Shown one piece after another: positions 1 through 9,200 of a stretch of 12,575 bases of DNA. The notes below the pieces were generated by a model, which did no database searches, was not told the DNA's origin, and saw nothing but the letters and a program-made list of their open reading frames with translations. Each line of letters starts with the position of its first letter. Position 1 is the first letter of the stretch. The stretch comes from Mxb001 sp046046455 (GTDB lineage: Bacteria > Actinomycetota > Actinomycetes > S36-B12): NCBI GenBank assembly GCA_046046455.1, contig JBJOJS010000007.1, positions 1 to 12,575 on the forward strand, read 5' to 3'. The position numbers were made by a program, and so were the translations under genes.

Positions 1-3000
1 GTCGATCCCGCCGGGAGCGGTGACGGTGAAGGACGGCGTGAGGCTCGTCGCCTGCTTCGTCGCCTTGAGTTCCAGCGTGAGCGCCTGCCAGGTGCCATCG
101 ACAGTGAAGGGCAGGCTCACCGTGTCGCCCGCACCTGTCGCGAGGGTCATGGTCCCCTGACGGGTGGCACCGTCCGAGGAGCGCACATAGGCCTCGAGTC
201 GGTACGTCGCTCCGGCGTAGACGGTCACGGCCTGGCCGTCCACATCGGTCGTGATGGGGGCCGACGTGCCGGTCTGGCTCGCCGTCATCAGGGCGCGCAG
301 GTAGGCCTGGCCGCCCGCGGCATCGTCGACGCCGTCGAGTACGGCCAGGGTCGTGCCCTTCGCCGATCCGACCGCGATCCACGAGGGCACATCGCGGCTC
401 ACGACGTCATCGACGAGCACGGAGCCGCCGATCGCCACGCCGATGTCGCTGCGCACAGAGGCGGTCTTGGTGTTGGACATCTGCAGGCTCACGAGGATCT
501 GGCGCCAGGTGCCGTCTGCGGTGTAGTTGACCGTGGTCGACTCCAGGGTCTTGCCCGAGGAGTCCAGGCCCAGGACCGTTGCCGAGCCCTTGACCGAAGC
601 GCCGTTCGTCGACCTCACCCAGAAGGCGAGTTGGCGGGTGCGCGGGGTCGTCACGGTCGCCTTGTCGGTGAGACTCATGGAGCCTGTGCTCGTCGCACTC
701 GACGGCGATGTCAGCTCGACGACGCCCTCGCCGGAGTGCGCCAATGTCGAGTCATCCCTGCCGAGGAGCGACACGGCTCCGCCCGAGACCGTCCACGGAT
801 CGTGCGGCTGCAGACCCGCGCTCGTCAAGCCGACGTCATCCACATAGATCGTGACCTTGCCCGCCGTATCGAGGTTCTTGATGGTGAGCTTGACCTTGCT
901 CGTGCCTGTGTAGGTCACCGTCAGCGGTGCGGTGATGAGCATCGGCTCGCTGCCGATGGTGTAAGTCTTGGCCGTGCCGCTCTGCTTGTCGGTGGTGACC
1001 TGGATGCTCACCTTGGACCCCGGTGACGAGGTCCGGATCCAGGCGCTGCCCGTCCACACCGAGCCGTCCGCGGCTGCGTACTCCGCGGTATAGACGGCCG
1101 TCCTGGTGTAGTCGTCCTTCGCGACCATCTGCATCGCACCCCTGCCGGTGACGGCATTGGTGCCGATGGTCTGAGCCGAAGTTACGGAGGTGCTCGCCCC
1201 ATTGCTGGCGACGTCAGTCGTGCTCCACCCCGCGAGTTTGGGGGGCGCCCCGAGCTTGCCGTCATTGGTCGTGTTGATGCCGCTCACCGACAGATGCGCG
1301 TCGTCGATGACCACGGCCACGCCCGGCTGACCGGGCTCGATGACGAACTCAGCCTTGAGGGCAGTAGACCCGCCGCCCATCTTCTGCGCGAAGGAAACCG
1401 GAGTCCACTGTCCTGGGACGAGCGTGAAGGGCGTGCTCCAGGAGCCGGTCGCATCGCTCAGACGCAGCGAGACGCGCGCGGCGACATCGGACCTGAGCTG
1501 TGCGCTCAGGGTGTACGTCGTGGCGATGGGTGGCAGGTCCTGCGGGTAGAACGCGCTCGCTCCGCCGCCCGCAAGATCCACGAGTGTCGCCGCTCCCGAG
1601 CCCGCATAGGTGTCGTCACCTGAGACGAGGAAGTTCACCGCACCCGGGGTGGTCGGCGAAATCTTCCACTCCTGCTGCTCGACCGCCTGGTCGTCGACCC
1701 ACAGTTCGACCCCGCGCTCGGCGATGGTGATGCTCGGCCGGAGGGAGGTGTGCCCGTCCTTCGTGATCGGCAGGGTCACCGAGACGCGCGTCCACTGCGT
1801 GCCCACCGAGTAGGGCCGGTCGACGTACTCGTCGGTGTCGCCCTTGGCCCACAGGCGGAGAGTGCCGCTGACCGTGCCGGTCTTGGCACGCAGCCAGGCC
1901 GTGTAGGTGTACGTCTTGCCCTTGCTCACCTTCTCCTGCATGAGGTACTCGAAGCGCGCATTCGCGGCACTCGAGGAGTTGAGGGCGGCGTAGCCCGCAC
2001 CCGAGCGCGCCTCCCCGGTGAAGAGCCGCACCTCATTGGGCCCGATACCCGCGGGCGACTTCTCCAGCGACTCGATCGTGAGGTTGTCGAAGCGGATGCC
2101 CGGCGTCGAGCTGAGCTCATCGGGCACCTGGCCGAAGAGACCGGACTGCGGTGCGGTGTAGCTATCGAGATCGATCGAGTCGCTGAAGAGGACCTCGTCG
2201 TCATCGCTCTGGGTGACGAAGGCGCGCACGCGTGAGTCGAACGCCGTCAGGCGCACGGTGTACCACGTGTCGCGCTTGACGTTGTCCATGGCCGCGTAGC
2301 CCGCGGGCCGCGTCTTGACGCCCTTGTCGTAGGCGAAGAAGCCGCCATCGCCGCCGCTGGTCTGGAGTCGGAAGAAGTAGCCCTTTGTCGCGCCGTAGCC
2401 GCCGTTGAGCCAGAAGCCGATGTTGGCGATCTCGCGGGTGTTCTGGGAACTGCTGCTGCCCGAGGGGAAGCGGACGCGGATCGACATGTCGAAGTCGCCC
2501 CCGCTGGCACCGGTGGAATCGTCGTAGAGAAGCCACGCCTGGCGGCCATCGCTGCGCAGTGTCCCGCTGAGAGTGCCCGTGGAGGTGTCGAGGCTCACGC
2601 CCGAGGTGTAGCCCGGCTTCAGCGGCACCGACTCCATCGACTCGAAGATGCTGAGGACGTTGGGCCGCCAGACGTTGGGCGCGACGATGGGCCCGGGGGC
2701 GGTGTCGATGTGGGTCGTCACCGCATCGACGTAGATGGTCTGGCCGTAGGTGCGCGGGATGAGCGAGAGCCGCACGGAGTCGCAATCGGCGCCCACCTGC
2801 AGACTGGCGTTGACCTGCGTCCACGTGCCGGACTTCACGGTGATCACACCGGATGTGGCAGACACGGGCGTGTCACAGTCACGGCCCGTGAGGATCATCT
2901 CCGCCTGGGTCGAACCGCTGCTGGCGGTGATCCATGCGCTCGCCGACAGCGCACCGCCGCTGAAGTCGACGGGAATCGTTTGGTTCAGGCCCCAGTACTC

Positions 3001-6000
3001 CCCCGAGCCTGTGAAGACGTTCTTCGCCTTCGCCATGAAGCGCCCGTCCGACTCGGCATTCGGGGCGTTGCCCTCGATCGCAGACGAATCCACTCCCTGT
3101 GCTCGCCACCCGGAGATCGATCCGTCGTTGGACTCGAAGTCACCATTGAGGAGCAGGTCGAGGTCCTCGAAGTCCCCGTTGGGCAGGAGCGATCCGTCGG
3201 TCGACTCGAAGTCGCCTCCGGGGATGAGATTGTCGTTGGCATCGTCTTCGAAGCCGGCGTTGGCGATGAGGTTGCCCGGGTCGGAGAGCTGCTCGAATCC
3301 ACCGTCCTTGGCGGCGTCCGCAGGCATCGCCCCGTCGAAGGTGCCGTCGATGAGCGAGACATTCGTGGGCTCGAAGTCGCCCGCGGGCAGGAGGTTGACG
3401 AAGTCCATGAGCCCTTCGCCCGTCATCGACCGGGTGCCCGTTGCCGTGACGCCCACGGTGACGGAGGTGTCCGTGGACTTCGCGAAGCCGATGTAGGCAT
3501 CGAAACTCATGTGGCGGCCATCGATCACCGCTTCGGCGAGGGCATCGAAACGCAGGGCGAACTCGTCATCCTCGAGACCGACATGGATGAGGATCTCCTC
3601 GAGGGTGATGCCCCCGCCCTTGAGTCCCACGGGGATGGCAGCGTCGAGGTTGACGTTGCCCTCGAGGTCGAACCACCCGGTGGCGGTGATCTCCGTGTCG
3701 GCGTTCGTGCCCGTCCCGAAATCCTCCATGAGATTGCCGGGCACGTTGACCGCCGCGCTGATGTACTCGCGGCCCGGATCCATCTCGATGGGTGCGCCGT
3801 GGAGCACCACCTGGGCGCCATCGGCGAGATCGGTCCAGGAGAAGCCATTGACGTTGACGGCGTTGACGTCGACACCGTTGTAGGCCTGCGGATCGAGGTC
3901 GTCGCTGTCGGTGAGTTGTGCGAGCACGGTGCCGACCTCGGTCCATCCCGCACATCCCGGTGCCACGATGGTGGTCACGTAGGGGATCTCGATGCCGAAC
4001 TCTCCGCAGAACTCGATCCCGAACCCGTTGGTGCTATAGCCGGAGAGGTCGGGCATGACCAGGTCGGGGTTGTCGTCGGTCTGCGGCCCCTTGTAGATGG
4101 TGACGGTCGGGGCGCCCAGGGAGATCCCGCCGAACTCCACCTCCATGTCCGAAGACCCATCCCAGCGCGCCCAGCTGCGGTCCGCGAGGAAGGCTCCCTG
4201 CGCAGAGATATCGGGCAGATCGGAGTCGTCGAAGTCGATCTGGGAGGACCCCGTGAAGTAGATGCCGGGGACCCCGGGGCAGTAGGACTCGAGCGTGCAC
4301 TCGTCGGAGATGGTGAAGGAGCCCTGGAAGTTGATGCCGTTGCTGAACTGCTGCCACTCGACCATGCCAACGTCGACCTGCCATGACTCCACACCGTCGA
4401 CCATCGACACGGTGCCGGTGAACTCCGTCTCCGGGATCTCCAGGCCCGTGTAGGGGCTGTAGATGTTGTCCGGCGATGTGCCGATCGCGGTGGCGGTCCA
4501 GTTCTCCGGATCGGTGTAGATGTAGCTGACCGGGAGCGTGAACCCATCGCCTACGGCGAACTGCACGCTGGTCGTGCCGGAGATGGTCACCTCGCTCGAG
4601 TCACCGGTCGCGTCATCACGCGTGTCGGCGCGCGCGCTCACCACCGTCACGTCATCGGGCTCGGTGTCATCGACCGACCCCGGTCCACGCAAGTAGATCC
4701 GCCCGCCCGTGAGTCCGGCTCCACTGGCGAGCGGCACACGCCCACCCTCGGCCTTGCCGGGCAGTGCCGCGAGCGACCAGCGCGGCTCCCCGCGCATGGT
4801 GCCGTCAGGGTTGAAACCCGCGCTGCGGTAGAAACCCCGGACGGGTGTCTGGGTGCCATTGATGTCGAGGCTGCCGGTCGCCGCGAGGTCGAAGCCGCCG
4901 TTGCGCTCGATGAAGCCGGTGAGTCGGATATCGCCGTCCCCGTGGCGCATGGAGTACGTCAGGACAGGGTCGAAGGTCCACCCGCTGCGCTCACGTGCCT
5001 TCAGGACGTACGCCGTCGTCGACACGAAGGTCTGCGGCATGTCCAGGAGGAGCTCGCCCGGAGCGAGCATGGTGAGCGATCCGGTGATCCCCTGGCGCGT
5101 CAGTGTGACGGTGCTCTGTGTACCGACGAGCAGGCGTGTGCGGTCGATCCCGAGGATCGTGCCGGTGGCGGCCTTAGCGCGCAGGGTCTGGACTCCGGGT
5201 GAGGTGAAGCCGACGTCCAGCGCGATGTCGAGGGTGCCGATGCGCACGCGCCCCGGTGCGCTCAAGGTCCAGACCTTCTCGCCGGCCGCGAGGCCGACAT
5301 CACCGGCGAGCCGGTCCGTGATCGCCATGAGCCCGGGGGCGAGGCGCGTGGCCCAACGGCCCCTGTCGCTGCCCTGCACGCTCGCGCGCCAGTCGTCGCC
5401 ATCGGTGACCGAGAGGCGGGCGGGTGAGGTCATATCCGGTCCGCGCACGCTCACGATGGCGGATCCCGTGAGGCCGGGTCGCTGGTGCGTCGATGTCAGT
5501 CGAGGCTCAGCGATACGCGCAGTCGCGAGTCGCCCGTCGCGGCCGCGACCGCTGATCGACCATGTCGTGCCCGTGCGACCGATCGGGCTGCGCAGCGATC
5601 CGGTGAGGGGCACGCGCGTGCCGGCGAATGCGATTGAGCCGGCGCCACGGAGCTGGTACCCGCCACGCGCGTTGAGTTCGCCGCGCATCGTGAGGGTGGC
5701 GTCCGTCGCCGATGCCGTGAGCAGGATGCTGCCCGCCCAGTCGCATCGCTCGGGTGAGGCCACCAGAGTGGTGGTCTGATCCCAGGTCGGCATGGGCTTG
5801 GGGTGGGCGGCAAGGTCGATCGACAGCGCACCGCGGAGCTGTCGCCCGACGAGACGCAGGTCACCCTTGACCGCATCCTGAGCGAGCGCGACTCCTCCGA
5901 TGGAACCGCGCACCTGCGCGATCCTCAGCACGCGACTGGGCCCGAAGACCGCCCCGAAGAGATAGGTGTCACCCGGACCCTTAAGCCGCACGATGCCGCG

Positions 6001-6165
6001 CGGTAGGTCACCCACGCAGGTGGAGTCGACAGTGGTGAAGTTCAGGGGAAGCCCGGGCCCCGGGCCTGGCCCCGGCCGGTCGACCGCCTGGGCTGCGGTG
6101 GCTCCCCCGACGAGCAGCGAGGCTCCTACTGCGAGCGTCGCGAGCACGCTCATGACCGTGCGCAC
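1..6165 (-). CDS. Giant secreted multi-modular protein with CBM4/9-like repeats (C-terminus beyond the left edge)
   Basis: Open without a stop from a GTG at 6165 to base 1 (2055 codons), so the C-terminus is missing. The GTG is preceded by GAGGTGA at a 5-nt gap. An in-frame TAG lies just upstream of the alternative GTG at 6174, and the ATG at 6153 is too far from the Shine-Dalgarno. Residues 1-27 are a Sec signal peptide (MRTVMSV... ending AAQA), followed by a Pro-Gly stretch. Residues 30-540 are beta-rich, with a recognisable internal duplication (about 155-220 and 409-470). Residues 540-915 are unfamiliar and carry Cys623, 629, 720 and 738. Residues 923-1015 are a tandem NGDFE-type repeat array. 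CBM4/9-like jelly rolls follow at about 1004-1155, 1368-1495, 1500-1628, 1636-1780, 1785-1925 and 1928 onward; the complete ones end in a strand such as IYVDDV or LWVDDQ. A concanavalin/LamG-like sandwich lies at about 1165-1367. No catalytic motif is visible. The likely role is binding of polysaccharide or cell wall outside the cell (inference from the fold type). It is probably co-transcribed with the upstream protease. Confidence 0.
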   Translation of the reverse strand, partial: MRTVMSVLATLAVGASLLVGGATAAQAVDRPGPGPGPGLPLNFTTVDSTCVGDLPRGIVRLKGPGDTYLFGAVFGPSRVLRIAQVRGSIGGVALAQDAVKGDLRLVGRQLRGALSIDLAAHPKPMPTWDQTTTLVASPERCDWAGSILLTASATDATLTMRGELNARGGYQLRGAGSIAFAGTRVPLTGSLRSPIGRTGTTWSISGRGRDGRLATARIAEPRLTSTHQRPGLTGSAIVSVRGPDMTSPARLSVTDGDDWRASVQGSDRGRWATRLAPGLMAITDRLAGDVGLAAGEKVWTLSAPGRVRIGTLDIALDVGFTSPGVQTLRAKAATGTILGIDRTRLLVGTQSTVTLTRQGITGSLTMLAPGELLLDMPQTFVSTTAYVLKARERSGWTFDPVLTYSMRHGDGDIRLTGFIERNGGFDLAATGSLDINGTQTPVRGFYRSAGFNPDGTMRGEPRWSLAALPGKAEGGRVPLASGAGLTGGRIYLRGPGSVDDTEPDDVTVVSARADTRDDATGDSSEVTISGTTSVQFAVGDGFTLPVSYIYTDPENWTATAIGTSPDNIYSPYTGLEIPETEFTGTVSMVDGVESWQVDVGMVEWQQFSNGINFQGSFTISDECTLESYCPGVPGIYFTGSSQIDFDDSDLPDISAQGAFLADRSWARWDGSSDMEVEFGGISLGAPTVTIYKGPQTDDNPDLVMPDLSGYSTNGFGIEFCGEFGIEIPYVTTIVAPGCAGWTEVGTVLAQLTDSDDLDPQAYNGVDVNAVNVNGFSWTDLADGAQVVLHGAPIEMDPGREYISAAVNVPGNLMEDFGTGTNADTEITATGWFDLEGNVNLDAAIPVGLKGGGITLEEILIHVGLEDDEFALRFDALAEAVIDGRHMSFDAYIGFAKSTDTSVTVGVTATGTRSMTGEGLMDFVNLLPAGDFEPTNVSLIDGTFDGAMPADAAKDGGFEQLSDPGNLIANAGFEDDANDNLIPGGDFESTDGSLLPNGDFEDLDLLLNGDFESNDGSISGWRAQGVDSSAIEGNAPNAESDGRFMAKAKNVFTGSGEYWGLNQTIPVDFSGGALSASAWITASSGSTQAEMILTGRDCDTPVSATSGVITVKSGTWTQVNASLQVGADCDSVRLSLIPRTYGQTIYVDAVTTHIDTAPGPIVAPNVWRPNVLSIFESMESVPLKPGYTSGVSLDTSTGTLSGTLRSDGRQAWLLYDDSTGASGGDFDMSIRVRFPSGSSSSQNTREIANIGFWLNGGYGATKGYFFRLQTSGGDGGFFAYDKGVKTRPAGYAAMDNVKRDTWYTVRLTAFDSRVRAFVTQSDDDEVLFSDSIDLDSYTAPQSGLFGQVPDELSSTPGIRFDNLTIESLEKSPAGIGPNEVRLFTGEARSGAGYAALNSSSAANARFEYLMQEKVSKGKTYTYTAWLRAKTGTVSGTLRLWAKGDTDEYVDRPYSVGTQWTRVSVTLPITKDGHTSLRPSITIAERGVELWVDDQAVEQQEWKISPTTPGAVNFLVSGDDTYAGSGAATLVDLAGGGASAFYPQDLPPIATTYTLSAQLRSDVAARVSLRLSDATGSWSTPFTLVPGQWTPVSFAQKMGGGSTALKAEFVIEPGQPGVAVVIDDAHLSVSGINTTNDGKLGAPPKLAGWSTTDVASNGASTSVTSAQTIGTNAVTGRGAMQMVAKDDYTRTAVYTAEYAAADGSVWTGSAWIRTSSPGSKVSIQVTTDKQSGTAKTYTIGSEPMLITAPLTVTYTGTSKVKLTIKNLDTAGKVTIYVDDVGLTSAGLQPHDPWTVSGGAVSLLGRDDSTLAHSGEGVVELTSPSSATSTGSMSLTDKATVTTPRTRQLAFWVRSTNGASVKGSATVLGLDSSGKTLESTTVNYTADGTWRQILVSLQMSNTKTASVRSDIGVAIGGSVLVDDVVSRDVPSWIAVGSAKGTTLAVLDGVDDAAGGQAYLRALMTASQTGTSAPITTDVDGQAVTVYAGATYRLEAYVRSSDGATRQGTMTLATGAGDTVSLPFTVDGTWQALTLELKATKQATSLTPSFTVTAPGGID
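3121..3399 (-). repeat. Tandem array of seven degenerate 'NLLPNGDFE' coding repeats
   Basis: Residues 923-1015 of the giant protein contain seven consecutive units of roughly 12-18 residues. Their cores read NLLPAGDFEPTN, SLIDGTFDG, KDGGFEQLSDPG, NLIANAGFEDD, NLIPGGDFESTDG, SLLPNGDFEDLD and LLLNGDFESNDG. At DNA level the plus strand shows a recurring TCGAAG-type motif about every 36-54 bases. The last unit runs directly into the first CBM4/9-like domain. In that family (established knowledge) a NLLxNGDFE motif is the usual first strand, so the array looks like repeated copies of the family's opening strand without the domains that should follow. Function unknown. Confidence 0.85.
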
Positions 6166-6240
6166 AGGACTCACCTCGGCAGACTAGTCACCCGGCGGCG
6201 AGGAAGTCGGTTGAACGTCGGACGGGATCACCGGCACTTG
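6166..6240 (-). other. 75-bp gap between the protease gene and the giant-protein gene
   Basis: The gap is short and the two genes point the same way. I see no GC-rich hairpin followed by a T-run and no convincing -10 box, only the Shine-Dalgarno at its downstream end. This supports read-through from the protease gene into the giant-protein gene, but an independent weak promoter cannot be excluded by eye. Confidence 0.45.
6171..6177 (-). promoter_or_regulatory. Shine-Dalgarno sequence deciding the GTG start of the giant protein
   Basis: On the minus strand the bases read GAGGTGA, ending 5 nt before the GTG at 6165. This spacing favours GTG 6165 over the overlapping GTG at 6174, which lies inside the motif, and over the ATG at 6153, which is 17 nt away. 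The signal peptide then reads MRTVM with an Arg in its n-region. Confidence 0.6.
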
Positions 6241-9200
6241 TCACCTCATCGCGCGCACGACGACGGCGTTGGACCGCACCCGCACGCCATCGACGAGGAC
6301 GGTCGCATAGATGCGGACGGGACCCGTCGCCCTCGTCCGCCACGTGAAGCGACCGTCGTCGGCGACCGTGGGTCGGGTCGGTGCGCTCGCGTAGCCCGCA
6401 CGCCCTCCCGACCAGGTGCGCACGGTGATCTCGCGGCCGACCAGTCCGGTCGACGTACCGCGGACGATGACCATCGGCTTCTGGCGACCGGTGCCGCGCG
6501 TGGCGGTGATGAGCATGGTCGGCACGGTGGGCTCGGCCACCTCGATCCCGAGCGAGAGCACGAGAGCACGATCATCGCTCGTGCGTCCGATGATCTGCAG
6601 CACGCGCTCGCCCGGGGGCGTCCCGGCCGGGAGCTCGATGCTCGCGGACATCGCTCCATCGGCATCGACGGCGACGCGACCGAGTGAGTAACTCGAGCGT
6701 GGCAGTAGGCGGGCGATGACGTAGGCGAGTGCACTCGTCGTCGGTGGATCGAGGAAGACATCGACGTAGCCCGACGGCGCGAAGCCAGCACCACCGACCT
6801 TCAGTGCTCCACCCGTCGGCACGCGCAGGACGCCGTCGCCGGCGACCTGCTGACCCATCCCATCCGCGTCGGTCGCACCGAGCGCGAGGGAGTAGCCCGT
6901 GCCGCTCACGAGCAATTGACCGCCGGTCGTCTCCTGGCGGAGGAGGGGATCGGGTTGCCCTCCGACCAGACCCTGTGCCTCACCCGGGGGCAGGACCGGT
7001 GCGGGCACGGGCGAAGGACTCGGCTCCGGAGCCGGCGAAGGCGACGCCGACGGACTCGGAGACGGTGACGGCGACGCAGAAGGAGAAGGTGCCGGCGCGG
7101 GAGCAGGTGCCGGCGCGGGCGCGGGGGCCGGGGCGGGAGCGGGCGGCGGTGGCGGTGGCACGTACGGGGCAGCCGGAGTGACGGCGCCCGACGCCGGCGA
7201 TGGCGTGCCCGTGCCGACATCGTTGATCCCGGCGACGCGGAAATAGTGCGCGGTGCCATTGGCCAGCGACGATGCCACGCACGAGGTCGCCAGTCCCGGG
7301 GTCGCGCAGGCTCCGGACGCCGCGGTGAAGGGTCCGCTCGGACTCGTCGCCACCTGCACGACGTAGCCCGTCACTGCCAGACCACCGGTGTCATCGGGTG
7401 CGGACCACGACACCGTCGCCTCGCCATTGCCCGCCACACCGGAGGGCGCGGCCGGTGCGCCGGGGGCGGCAGCGGGTGTCACGGTGGTGCTCGCGACCGC
7501 ACCCCATCCCGCGCCGGTGAGCGCGTCGACATCGACGGCGTACGTCGCGCCATTGGCCAGCCCGGTGATCGTGCAGGTCAGTGCGGGAGCCACGGCCAGG
7601 CATCGCGCCGTGCCCGGGGTGGCGGTCGCGCGGTAGCGCGTGATGGGGAAGGTGCCGGCGCTGGCCGGTGCCTGCCAGGACACGACCGCCGACGCCGGCC
7701 CGCGCACAGCGGCGACCGCGAGGGGCGCGGTAGCGGTCGACACGGTTGCCGAGGGCGACGGCGTCACCGGATCGGAGGCAGCCGATGCCACCGAGCTGCC
7801 GACGCTGTTGGCTGCCCGCACCGTGAAGGTGTACGCCGAGTCGTCGGTGAGGCCGGTGACGGTGCAGTAGAGGTCGTCGGTCGTCGCGCACGTGGCGCCG
7901 CCGGGGGCCGCGGTCACGGTGTAGCCGGTGAGCGGCACGCCACCGGTGAAGGTGGGTGCCTGCCACGTGACCTGCGCGGATCCGCTCAGGGCGGCCGCGA
8001 GCACGCCCGTCGGTGCACCCGGCAGGGTCGGCTGGTACTCATACGAACCCGCGCTGAGTGCGGTGCCATCGGGTGTGGTCACGCTGATCGCCACGCTGCC
8101 GACTCCGCGCGCCGGAGCTACCGCGGTGATCTGGGTGTCGTCGAGGACGGTGAATGACGTCGCCGCATCGGGGCCGAACTTCACCGCGGTGGCGCCGGTG
8201 AAGCTCTGGCCCGTGATCACCACACTGGTCCCGCCGGTGGCCGGGCCGGCGTTGGGTGTGAATGACGTGACCGTCGTCGGCGGCCGCACGGCCTGCAGCA
8301 GCGCCGCGGCGTTGATGAGTCCCGCACCGCAGGTCTTGGACGGGGTGCCTGGATCACAGGCACCGCCGGGGAACGCCGTCGCATGGGCTGGGTTGACCAG
8401 GAGTGCATCGATCTGCGCCGGGGTCAGCGTGGGTGCGCGCGAGAGCATGAGGGCGACGACACCGGCGACATGCGGCGTGGCCATGCTCGTGCCGCTGTAG
8501 GACGCGTACGTCGGCGTCGCCGGCGAGGTGCCACCGGAGTTGAGCGTGGACCAGATGCCCTGACCGGGTGCGGCGATCTCGACGGTCGATCCGAAGTTGG
8601 AGAACGACGCCCGAGCGCCCGTGGATGTCGTCGCGGCGACGGTCACCACGCCCGTGCAGTTGGCCGGGGTGAAGGCGGAGGCATCGGAGTTGCTGTTGCC
8701 GGCCGCGACGACGACCACCGTGCCCCTGCTGCGCGCCGAGTTGATGGCGGTCTGGGTCGAGGAGTCGCAACTGCCCGAGCCACCGAGGGACATGTTGATG
8801 ATGCGTGCGGGAGTGGGATTGGTCGGCAGGCCCGACACACTGCCGCCCGAGGCCCAGATAATGCCCGCGGCGATGTCGGAGGTGTAGCCCCCGCCGGTGC
8901 CGAGGACGCGGACATGCTGCACCTTGACGTCCGGGGCCACACCGACCACGCCGACGCCGTTGTTGCCGATCGCGTTGATCGTGCCCGCGACGTGGGTGCC
9001 GTGCCAACTGCTGCTGCGCGAGGAGGTCCAGTCACCGGGATCGGCCGGGTCGGGGTCGCGGCCGTTGCCGTCGTTGGCGACCGCGAGCGACTCGATCATG
9101 TCGTAGCCGGCGACGGTCTGGTCGATCAGATCGGGGTGCGCGGTGCCACCGGTGTCCAGGACGGCGACCACGACCTCCGGAGCGCCGCGCGTCATCGCCC

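Noticed and set aside
3121..3399. Considered the regular repeat as a CRISPR array or intergenic tandem repeat.
   Set aside because: Units are degenerate, vary in length, lack unique spacers, and keep the reading frame of the giant protein throughout.
2710..4386. A 558-codon plus-strand open frame opposite the giant-protein gene.
   Set aside because: It is exactly antisense to a frame with a signal peptide and recognisable modules. Its product is Arg/Asp/His/Gly/Val-rich with no motif, as expected for a GC-rich shadow frame.
4853..5779. A 308-codon plus-strand open frame.
   Set aside because: Antisense shadow of the N-terminal part of the giant protein; the product is Arg/Ser/Pro-rich with no domain, Shine-Dalgarno or promoter.
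6051..6065. Inverted repeat GCCCGGG-C-CCCGGGC near the 5' end of the giant-protein gene, considered as an operator or hairpin.
   Set aside because: It lies within codons for the Pro-Gly run after the signal peptide and is explained by repeated GC-rich Pro/Gly codons; the one-base spacer also makes a poor hairpin.
6166..6240. Possible terminator between the protease and giant-protein genes.
   Set aside because: No stable stem followed by a T-run is present; only short direct GTCGG repeats are seen.
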